64,000 nucleotides of DNA from JAZOTM01 sp045657625 (GTDB lineage Bacteria; Bacillota; Clostridia; Lachnospirales; Lachnospiraceae), in contig JAZOTM010000010.1 of NCBI GenBank assembly GCA_045657625.1, forward strand, positions 39,109 through 103,108. Direction: 5' to 3'. The position numbers and the translations under genes are program-made. This document shows positions 50,035 to 57,446 of the stretch, in pieces (positions within the stretch are counted from its first letter, which is position 1; the number at the start of each line of letters is the position of its first letter). A model generated the notes under the pieces. That model saw only the letters and a program-made list of their open reading frames with translations. It was not told the origin of the DNA and searched no databases.

Positions 50035-50394
50035 TTATTCCATCTTCTCTACTTTATTTGACTTCTTAATCTTATGAAGACCCGCAAGATGCAAAAGGGC
50101 TTTCTTAATATCCCAAAATGTACTATCTTTCGCATTTACCCTTGCGATGACTACAATGTCCAAACCACTATTGAACATTTCTTCCTGTAGTCTATAACTT
50201 TCTCGAATCAATCTGGTAATATGATGTCTTTTAACACTATTTCCTACTTTTTTACTAACTGAAATGCCAACTCTGTTATAATCCAATCCATTTTCCAATA
50301 CATACATGACCAAGTACTTGTTGGCATAGGACTTGCCATTCTGGTATACATTCTGAAATCTGCAATTTTTCCCAAGGGATACAAAACTACTCAT
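50035..50394 (-). CDS. rnpA: Ribonuclease P protein component
   Basis: A 119-residue basic RnpA. The RNR-type signature appears as VGNSVKRHHITRLIRESYR (the usual central Arg-Asn-Arg is Arg/Lys-variant here: VKRHHITRLIRE). With RNase P RNA it matures tRNA 5' ends. The gene is separated from rpmH by 271 bp, far more than usual, containing a structured inverted-repeat element. Confidence 0.94.
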   Translation of the reverse strand: MSSFVSLGKNCRFQNVYQNGKSYANKYLVMYVLENGLDYNRVGISVSKKVGNSVKRHHITRLIRESYRLQEEMFNSGLDIVVIARVNAKDSTFWDIKKALLHLAGLHKIKKSNKVEKME

Positions 50395-50451
50395 AAAATG
50401 GATCTCTTTCTTATGATAAGATAATTAATTTTTGGACATTACCTTCCTTAA

Positions 50452-50588
50452 ATAATTTTTGAAACTGCTATGCGGCAAAGCCGCATATGCAATCCGCAAT
50501 GAAATCCTCTTGGCAAGCTAGCTTGCCTTAAGGATTATATTGCGGATTATATATGCCACATTCGTGGCATAATAGTTTCAAAAATTAT
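50452..50588. repeat. 137-bp nested inverted-repeat element upstream of rnpA
   Basis: Outer arms ATAATTTTTGAAACT (50452-50466) and AGTTTCAAAAATTAT (50574-50588) are perfect 15-bp inverted repeats. Inside them lie a left hairpin TATGCGGC-AAA-GCCGCATA, a right hairpin ATGCCAC-ATTC-GTGGCAT, an inner stem ATCCGCAAT/ATTGCGGAT with AATCCT/AGGATT, and a central palindrome GGCAAGCTAGCTTGCC. The whole can fold as a four-way junction on either strand. It is either a miniature mobile or repeated palindromic element or a structured 5' leader of rnpA. No target-site duplication is evident. Confidence 0.9.
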
Positions 50589-50629
50589 ATAAAATTCAAC
50601 TATATCCAAAGATTTATACTTTGTACTTT

Positions 50630-50667
50630 CTTACTAAAAAGAAGAAAGGCCACAAAAATTGTGGCCT
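50630..50667 (-). terminator. Terminator after rpmH
   Basis: On the minus strand AGGCCACAA pairs with TTGTGGCCT around three bases, followed by TTTCTTCTTTTTAG. The rpmH stop codon lies inside the 5' arm. Confidence 0.85.
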
Positions 50668-50800
50668 ATGCTGATAATTTCTTTCTTCCTTTTAATCTTC
50701 TAGCAGCCAATACTTTTCTTCCACCTGCTGTACTCATTCTTTTACGAAATCCATGAACTTTTGATCTCTGTCTTTTCTTAGGCTGAAATGTCATCTTCAT
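50666..50800 (-). CDS. rpmH: 50S ribosomal protein L34
   Basis: A 44-residue very basic protein: MKMTFQPKKRQRSKVHGFRK then RMSTAGGRKVLAARRLKGRK and KLSA, matching L34 throughout. It has a perfect ribosome site (GGAGGTGAT). It marks the left edge of the origin, divergent from dnaA. It is short and easily missed. Confidence 0.98.
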   Translation of the reverse strand: MKMTFQPKKRQRSKVHGFRKRMSTAGGRKVLAARRLKGRKKLSA

Positions 50801-51285
50801 CGAATATCACCTCCATTTACGTTAAAAAACATCAAATCAATTATATCAAAAAAATTTGTCAAGTCAAGAAAAATCCATCTTATATTTGAAATATTTGAAA
50901 AAATTTACCTAATTTTCCACCGAAAATCTGCTTTTAAACAGGGTGTGGAAAGCGTAATCCACAAAAATGTGGATAGGACCCTTTTCGTTGAAAAAGTTAT
51001 CCACAAAAATAGGGTTTTATCCACACATACATTTTATGTCAATATAAACATTTGTGGATAAAACCCCTAGAAAATAGCGGCTTTTTTTAATTATCAAATT
51101 TGTTTTTAACACTCGATTTTTTTCTCAATTTATCCACAATTTTGTGGAAAAGGCAGGTAATACTTTTTTTAGAAATTCGAGTTTCTTCTATATTAAAGGT
51201 AAATTTATTCCTAGCACCTCATAATTTCCCCAAATTCGAGTTATCCACATAAAATCAACCCCCCATATGTGTGCGTAATTTTTCA
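50801..51285. other. oriC: oriC, upstream DnaA-box cluster (rpmH-dnaA intergenic)
   Basis: This AT-rich region carries five perfect DnaA boxes (TTATCCACA): 50997-51005, 51017-51025, 51053-51061 (minus), 51130-51138 and 51241-51249. One-mismatch boxes are at 50955-50963 and 50968-50976. It corresponds to the incA/incB side of the Bacillus-type bipartite origin. The leftward rpmH promoter must also lie here. Confidence 0.9.
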
Positions 51286-51314
51286 TTGAAAAAAGCGAAT
51301 ATTTATATTATTAT
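51286..51314 (+). promoter_or_regulatory. dnaA promoter
   Basis: TTGAAA, a 17-bp spacer and TATTAT, about 90 bp before the dnaA start. The last perfect DnaA box (51241-51249) sits directly upstream of the -35, so DnaA could repress its own gene. Confidence 0.7.
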
Positions 51315-51404
51315 GGATTGTGTGGAAAACTACGCCTTTTTTTGTGTTCAAAAATACAAGAAAGGCTTATTCCTGATACATAGAAATAGAAAATGGAGTT
51401 TTTT

Positions 51405-52769
51405 ATGGAACAAGTCTCAGAAAAATGGGAAGAGATTTTGCAACATATCCAGCAAGAACACAATCTTTCCGATACCTCTTTAAAAACGTGGTTAAAACCA
51501 CTTCAAATTTATGCTGTGGAAAATAACACAGTTTATATTCTGGTACCCGCTAGCGGCGGACAGATGATGATTACTTATTTACAAAGAAAATATCAGCTGC
51601 CATTGATTGTAGCAATTGCCGAGGTAACAGGAAGAGAATTCGAAATTGAATTCATTTTGCCGGAAAATGCTGAAAAAATGAATTTAAATAAGAATAACAA
51701 AAGCAAATCTTTCCATAATAAAGAATTTTTAGACAAGTCGTCTCTAAATGCAAACTACACCTTCGATACTTTCGTTGTTGGAAACAACAATCGATTTGCA
51801 CATTCCGCTTCTCTTGCAGTTGCTGAATCTCCGGGTGAAGTATACAATCCGCTTTTCTTATACGGAGGCGTGGGACTGGGAAAAACCCATTTAATGCATT
51901 CCATTGCTCATTTTATTAATGAAAACAATCCGGATATGAAAATTCTCTATGTTTCATCAGAGAATTTCACCAACGATTTGATTGAAGCGATTCGTAACGG
52001 AAACAACTCAGCCATGACAAAGTTCCGTGAAAAATATAGAAATATCGACATTCTTTTAATTGACGATATTCAATTTATTATAGGAAAAGAAAGTACACAG
52101 GAAGAATTTTTCCATACCTTTAATGAGCTTTATCTAGTAGGAAAACAAATTGTTATTTCATCAGATAAGCCACCAAAAGAAATGGAAACTTTAGAAGAAA
52201 GAATCCGTTCTCGTTTTGAATGCGGTTTGATCGCCGATATCGGCTCACCAGATTACGAAACAAGAATGGCTATTTTGCGTCGTAAAGAAGAAATCGACAA
52301 TTTCATATTAGATGATGAAATTTTAAATTACATTGCTACAAATATAAAATCCAATATTCGAGAATTAGAGGGAGCCTTAAACAAATTACAGGCTTACTAC
52401 AATTTGGAACACCAGGAAATTACTATGGAAGTTGCAAAAAAAGAACTGCAAAATCTCATTAGCCCGGATGCTCCAAAAGAAGTAACACCAAATCTAATTA
52501 TCGATGTTGTTTGCGAGCACTTTAATATTACAAATGACCAGGTTGTATCCAAATCCAGAAGCAAAGATATTGCAAAACCAAGACAAATTGCTATGTATCT
52601 TTGCAAAGAAATGACAGATACATCCTTAGATGGCATTGGTGCATTACTGGGAGGACGCGATCATTCCACAGTAATTCATGGAATTAAGGAAACATCTAAG
52701 CTCTATGAAAGCGATGACAACATAAAAAATACCATAGATACCATCAAAAAGAAGATAAATCCAAACTAG
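51405..52769 (+). CDS. dnaA: Chromosomal replication initiator DnaA
   Basis: A 454-residue AAA+ initiator. Domain I begins MEQVSEKWEEILQHIQQEHN; a short linker; domain III has LYGGVGLGKTHLMHSIAH (Walker A) and ILLIDDIQFI (Walker B); domain IV has the DnaA-box-binding signature GGRDHSTVIHGI near the end. The start is ATG 51405 after GGAG; an upstream in-frame ATG at 51393 would include the ribosome site. Confidence 0.98.
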   Translation: MEQVSEKWEEILQHIQQEHNLSDTSLKTWLKPLQIYAVENNTVYILVPASGGQMMITYLQRKYQLPLIVAIAEVTGREFEIEFILPENAEKMNLNKNNKSKSFHNKEFLDKSSLNANYTFDTFVVGNNNRFAHSASLAVAESPGEVYNPLFLYGGVGLGKTHLMHSIAHFINENNPDMKILYVSSENFTNDLIEAIRNGNNSAMTKFREKYRNIDILLIDDIQFIIGKESTQEEFFHTFNELYLVGKQIVISSDKPPKEMETLEERIRSRFECGLIADIGSPDYETRMAILRRKEEIDNFILDDEILNYIATNIKSNIRELEGALNKLQAYYNLEHQEITMEVAKKELQNLISPDAPKEVTPNLIIDVVCEHFNITNDQVVSKSRSKDIAKPRQIAMYLCKEMTDTSLDGIGALLGGRDHSTVIHGIKETSKLYESDDNIKNTIDTIKKKINPN

Positions 52770-53067
52770 TTATCCACATTATCAACATTTTTATGGTTGA
52801 TAACCTGTGATTTTCTGTTGATAAATGTGTAAAAGCCATTAAATTTTATTTTTATTTTTTGTTTCGAAATTTTTAAAATTTTTTTATAAACAGTTTATCA
52901 ATAGCATTTCAAGAAATTTTTCACGGAGTTATCAAGAGGATTTTTTCAAAAAAATTCAGTAAAATTGGGGCTTTACAGAGTTATAAACTTATACACACCC
53001 CCTAAGAAGAAGACTTAGAAAAATTAAAATAATATTATTTATATTTATATGCGAAAGGAGTTTCGTT
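52770..53067. other. oriC: oriC, downstream part (dnaA-dnaN intergenic) with probable DUE
   Basis: Directly after the dnaA stop are a perfect TTATCCACA box (52770-52778), an adjacent TTATCAACA (52779-52787) and an inverted TGTTGATAA (52816-52824). They are followed by a 50-bp stretch of almost pure A/T (about 52838-52890), the likely DNA-unwinding element. This is the incC-like side of the origin. A dnaN promoter should lie near 53030-53050. Confidence 0.85.
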
Positions 53068-54180
53068 ATGAAGATCATCTGTTCCAAAAATAATTTACTT
53101 TATGGAGTAAATATTGTTTCAAAAGCTGTACCAACCCGTACAACCATGGCTATTCTGGAATGTATCTTAATAGATGCTTCTACAGATGAAATAAAATTAG
53201 TAGCAAATGACACAGAACTTGGAATCGAAACGAGAATTGAAGGTACTATAGAAGAAAGAGGAATCGTTGCATTAGATGCAAAAATCTTCTCCGAAATCGT
53301 TCGTAAATTACCGGATAGTGAAGTAGTCATTGAAACGGATCAAATTTTAAAAACTACAATTACTTGTGAAAAAGCAAAATTCAATATCGTTGGAAAATCC
53401 GGTGATGATTTTTCACCTCTTCCATACATTGAAAAAAATCAGAGTATTGAATTAAACCAATACACCTTAAAAGAAGTGATTCGTCAAACTATCTTCTCTA
53501 TTGCAGATGTTGAAAAGAATAAATTAATGTCTGGTGAGTTATTTGAGATCAAAGAAAATCAGTTACGAGTGATTTCTTTGGATGGTAGCCGTGTCTCTAT
53601 TCGTAAAATAGAACTTGGCAATAATTACGATGAGAAAAAAGTAATTGTTCCGGGAAAAACGTTGCAAGAAATCAGCAAAATCATTCCGGGAGATGCGGAT
53701 AAAGCAGTATCCATTTATATTAGCGATAATCATATTTTATTTGAATTTGATAAAACAATGGTTGTTTCCAGATTGTATGAAGGTGAGTATTTCAAGATTG
53801 ATTCTATGCTTTCTTTCGATTACGAAACAAAAATCAAGATCAATAAAAAAGAATTGTTAGAGTGTATTGATCGTGCCACTCTTTTGGTAAAAGAGGGAGA
53901 TCAGAAGCCAATTATCATCAATGTAAACGAAAATAATATGGAGTTAAAGATTACTTCCTTCATTGGATCTATGAATGAAAACATTGATATCGACAAAGAA
54001 GGAAAGGATATCATGATTGGATTTAATCCAAAATACTTCATTGATGCGCTTCGTGTTATTAACGAAGAAGAAATTACACTTTACATGATTAATCAAAAAG
54101 CTCCTTGCTACATCAAGGATGAAAAAGAGAGTTATATTTATTTGATTTTACCGGTAAATATTAATTCAAACATGAATTAA
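53068..54180 (+). CDS. dnaN: DNA polymerase III beta subunit (sliding clamp)
   Basis: A 370-residue clamp protein with three similar domains. It starts MKIICSKNNLLYGVNIVSKA and contains SGDDFSPLPYIEKNQ and the third-domain segment MIGFNPKYFIDALRVINEEE. The C-terminal YLILPVNI matches the family end. It confers processivity on DNA polymerase III. AAAGGAG precedes its ATG. Confidence 0.97.
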   Translation: MKIICSKNNLLYGVNIVSKAVPTRTTMAILECILIDASTDEIKLVANDTELGIETRIEGTIEERGIVALDAKIFSEIVRKLPDSEVVIETDQILKTTITCEKAKFNIVGKSGDDFSPLPYIEKNQSIELNQYTLKEVIRQTIFSIADVEKNKLMSGELFEIKENQLRVISLDGSRVSIRKIELGNNYDEKKVIVPGKTLQEISKIIPGDADKAVSIYISDNHILFEFDKTMVVSRLYEGEYFKIDSMLSFDYETKIKINKKELLECIDRATLLVKEGDQKPIIINVNENNMELKITSFIGSMNENIDIDKEGKDIMIGFNPKYFIDALRVINEEEITLYMINQKAPCYIKDEKESYIYLILPVNINSNMN

Positions 54181-54191
54181 AGGGAAAAAAT

Positions 54192-54401
54192 ATGTTGGAA
54201 ATTACAATAAAAGACGAATTTATTAAACTTGGCCAGGCAATGAAACTGGCCGGTTTAGTGGGTTCCGGAGTAGATGCAAAATTTGTTATTCAGGACGGTC
54301 TTGTAAAAGTAAACGGTGAAGTGGACACCAGAAGAGGAAGAAAACTTTATCCGGGAGATGAATTTTCGTACGAAAATGAGACTGTAACGGTTAAAAAATG
54401 A
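54192..54401 (+). CDS. yaaA: S4-domain RNA-binding protein YaaA
   Basis: A 69-residue S4-like protein (FIKLGQAMKLAGLVGSGVDA, then VNGEVDTRRGRKLYPGDEF). It always lies between dnaN and recF in Firmicutes, and a ribosome-linked role has been suggested. It overlaps recF by 4 bp (ATGA). Confidence 0.94.
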   Translation: MLEITIKDEFIKLGQAMKLAGLVGSGVDAKFVIQDGLVKVNGEVDTRRGRKLYPGDEFSYENETVTVKK

Positions 54402-55486
54402 TTATTCGTTCCATAGAGTTAAATCATTATCGTAATTATGACAACTTAACATTGGATTTAGACCCAGGTACGAATATTTTTTACGGAAAAAATGCCCAAG
54501 GAAAGACAAATATTTTGGAAGCTGCTTACTTAAGCGGGACTACAAAATCTCATAAGGGAAGCAAAGACAAAGAAATGATTCAATTTGGTCAAGAAGAATC
54601 TCATATTCGCACAAAAGTAGAGAAAAAAGGGATTTCTTATCAGATTGACATGCACTTAAAGAAAAATAAAACCAAGGGAATTGCGATTAATCAAGTTCCT
54701 ATTCGAAAAGCCAGCGAATTATTTGGAATTTTGAACATGGTTTTCTTTTCTCCGGAGGATTTAAATATTATAAAAAATGGTCCTGCGGAAAGAAGAAGAT
54801 TTTTAAACGCCGAGATTTGCCAGTTGGATAAGATCTATCTGTCTGATTTGGTAAATTACAATAAAGTTTTGGAACAGAGAAATAAACTTTTAAAGGATAT
54901 TGTATTTCGACCTGATTTAATTGCCACATTGTCTTTATGGGACAATCAATTGGTGCAATACGGAAAGCGTATTATCAAAAGACGGCAAAATTTTGTCAGT
55001 GAATTAAATAATCTAATTGGTGATATTCACGCAGATTTAACCGGAAATCAGGAAAAATTGGTAATTAATTATGAGCCAAATACGGATGAAAAATCCTTTG
55101 AAGAGGAATTACTTCGTACACAGGAGCGAGATTTAAAATCTTGTATGACATGTGTTGGTCCGCACAGAGATGACATTTCTTTTTTCATCAATGATGTGGA
55201 TATACGAAAATATGGGTCTCAAGGACAGCAGAGAACTTCTGCATTGTCTTTGAAATTAGCAGAAATAGAACTGGTAAAAGCATCCATTCATGACACCCCC
55301 ATATTGTTATTGGATGATGTGTTATCAGAGCTAGATAGTGATAGACAAAATTATCTTTTAGGAAAAATTCATGATATCCAGACATTTATTACATGTACCG
55401 GATTGGATGAATTTGTAAAAAATCGATTTGAAATAGATCGGGTTTATGAGGTAGTTCAGGGCGAAGTTTTTGAGAAAAAAGCGTAG
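54398..55486 (+). CDS. recF: DNA replication and repair protein RecF
   Basis: A 362-residue SMC-like ATPase that loads RecA at gaps. Motifs: Walker A GKNAQGKTN, signature GSQGQQRTSALSLKLAE, Walker B PILLLDDVLSELD. It starts within the end of yaaA. Confidence 0.97.
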   Translation: MIIRSIELNHYRNYDNLTLDLDPGTNIFYGKNAQGKTNILEAAYLSGTTKSHKGSKDKEMIQFGQEESHIRTKVEKKGISYQIDMHLKKNKTKGIAINQVPIRKASELFGILNMVFFSPEDLNIIKNGPAERRRFLNAEICQLDKIYLSDLVNYNKVLEQRNKLLKDIVFRPDLIATLSLWDNQLVQYGKRIIKRRQNFVSELNNLIGDIHADLTGNQEKLVINYEPNTDEKSFEEELLRTQERDLKSCMTCVGPHRDDISFFINDVDIRKYGSQGQQRTSALSLKLAEIELVKASIHDTPILLLDDVLSELDSDRQNYLLGKIHDIQTFITCTGLDEFVKNRFEIDRVYEVVQGEVFEKKA

Positions 55487-55515
55487 CTCATTACCAGAAA
55501 TCAGGAGGAATTGCA

Positions 55516-57432
55516 ATGGCAGAGCAACAGTATGGAGGAGATCAGATCCAGGTTTTGGAAGGACTGGAAGCAGTTCGTAAAAGACCGGGAATGTATATTG
55601 GTAGTACATCTGTAAGAGGACTTCATCATTTGGTTTACGAAATCGTGGACAATTCTGTAGATGAGGCTTTAGCAGGGTATTGTAAAAACATTAGTGTATA
55701 CATCAATCCGGATAACAGTATTACTGTAGAGGATGATGGCCGTGGAATTCCGGTAGATATTAATCATAAAACCGGAAGACCTGCAGCGGAAGTTGTATTT
55801 ACTGTTTTGCACGCAGGTGGAAAATTTGGCGGTGGAGGATACAAGGTATCCGGTGGACTTCATGGTGTAGGTGCATCTGTTGTAAATGCGCTTTCCAACT
55901 GGTTGGAAGTAGAAATCCGCAGAGATGGCCAGGTATATGGACAGCGCTATGAAAAGGGAAAACCAACCAAAGACTTAACTGTAATTGGTAGTTGTGATCC
56001 GGGAGAAACCGGCACAAAAGTTACTTTTTTACCGGATGATACCATTTTTGAAGAAACCGTATATGATTACAACACCTTAAAACAGAGATTAAGAGAAACT
56101 GCATTTTTAACAAAAGGACTTCGCATTGTTTTAAATGATTGCAGAGAAGATCCGGTTCATACCCATGAATTTCATTACGAAGGTGGAATTAAGCAGTTCG
56201 TAGAATATTTAAATCGTGGAAAAAATGCGATTTATGATAGCATTATCTACTGCGAAGGTACTGTAAATGACGTGTATGTAGAAGTTGCAATGCAGCATAA
56301 TGATTCATACAACGACTCAACATACAGTTTTGTAAATAATATTATTACTCCGGAAGGTGGAACACATCTTACCGGTTTCCGTAATGCATTGACAAAAACA
56401 TTCAATGATTACGCGAAAGAAAATAAGATTTTAAAAGAAAATGAAGCACTTACCGGTGACGATATTCGTGAAGGTTTGACCGCCATTATCAGTGTAAAAA
56501 TTGGAGAACCTCAGTTTGAAGGTCAGACAAAGCAGAAGCTTGGTAACAGTGAGGCAAGAGGTGCGGTAGACAACGTTGTATCTCAGCAGTTGACTTACTT
56601 CTTAGAGCAAAATCCATCTGTTGCGAAGATGATTTGTGATAAGGCATTGCTTGCACAAAGAGCAAGAGAAGCAGCACGAAAAGCGAGAGATTTAACCAGA
56701 AGAAAAACAGCTTTAGAAGGTTCTTCTTTGCCGGGTAAATTAGCGGATTGTTCAGATAAAGATCCTAAGAACTGTGAAATTTTTATCGTCGAGGGAGATT
56801 CCGCGGGCGGTTCTGCAAAAACAGCCAGAAGTCGTGCAACACAGGCAATTTTGCCACTTCGCGGTAAGATTTTGAATGTAGAAAAAGCCAGACAGGACCG
56901 TATTTATGACAATGCTGAAATTAAAGCGATGATTACAGCATTTGGTACCGGTATTTTGGATGATTTTGATATCGAAAAATTAAGATATCATAAGATTATT
57001 ATTATGACGGATGCCGACGTTGACGGTGCGCATATTGCAACTTTAATGCTTACGTTCTTGTATCGTTTTATGCCGGAACTTATTAAGGGTGGATATGTAT
57101 ATCTTGCAACACCTCCGTTGTATAAGTTAGAGAAAAACAAAAAAATATGGTATGCATACAGTGATGAAGAATTAAATTCCATTCTGACAGAGGTAGGACG
57201 TGATGGAAATAATAAAATTCAGCGTTACAAAGGACTTGGAGAAATGGATGCAGAGCAGCTTTGGGATACAACAATGGATCCGGAGAAGCGTATCTTGAAA
57301 AAAGTCATGATTAACGATGAAGATTCTTCCGAAATTGACGTTACTTTCACTACATTGATGGGTGATAAAGTTGAGCCTCGTCGTGAATTTATCGAAGAAA
57401 ACGCGAAATATGTACAGAATTTGGATATCTAA
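55516..57432 (+). CDS. gyrB: DNA gyrase subunit B
   Basis: A 638-residue gyrase ATPase subunit. The GHKL ATPase site is shown by VDNSVDEALAGY, DDGRGIPVDIN and GGLHGVGASVVNAL, and the Toprim part by EGDSAGGSAK and DADVDGAHI. AGGAGG lies before ATG. It forms an operon with gyrA 15 bp downstream. Confidence 0.98.
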   Translation: MAEQQYGGDQIQVLEGLEAVRKRPGMYIGSTSVRGLHHLVYEIVDNSVDEALAGYCKNISVYINPDNSITVEDDGRGIPVDINHKTGRPAAEVVFTVLHAGGKFGGGGYKVSGGLHGVGASVVNALSNWLEVEIRRDGQVYGQRYEKGKPTKDLTVIGSCDPGETGTKVTFLPDDTIFEETVYDYNTLKQRLRETAFLTKGLRIVLNDCREDPVHTHEFHYEGGIKQFVEYLNRGKNAIYDSIIYCEGTVNDVYVEVAMQHNDSYNDSTYSFVNNIITPEGGTHLTGFRNALTKTFNDYAKENKILKENEALTGDDIREGLTAIISVKIGEPQFEGQTKQKLGNSEARGAVDNVVSQQLTYFLEQNPSVAKMICDKALLAQRAREAARKARDLTRRKTALEGSSLPGKLADCSDKDPKNCEIFIVEGDSAGGSAKTARSRATQAILPLRGKILNVEKARQDRIYDNAEIKAMITAFGTGILDDFDIEKLRYHKIIIMTDADVDGAHIATLMLTFLYRFMPELIKGGYVYLATPPLYKLEKNKKIWYAYSDEELNSILTEVGRDGNNKIQRYKGLGEMDAEQLWDTTMDPEKRILKKVMINDEDSSEIDVTFTTLMGDKVEPRREFIEENAKYVQNLDI

Positions 57433-57446
57433 GGAGATAAAGAGGA

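Noticed and set aside
50452..50588. Tn/IS insertion with transposase between rpmH and rnpA
   Set aside because: The element has no coding capacity and no clear target-site duplication, so it is listed as a repeat or RNA element rather than as an insertion sequence.
50553..50756. A 67-codon plus-strand frame over rpmH and the inverted repeat
   Set aside because: It is antisense to L34, which matches its family along its whole length.
51271..51483. A 70-codon plus-strand frame at the start of dnaA
   Set aside because: It overlaps the dnaA promoter and the first codons of dnaA in another frame and has no ribosome site.
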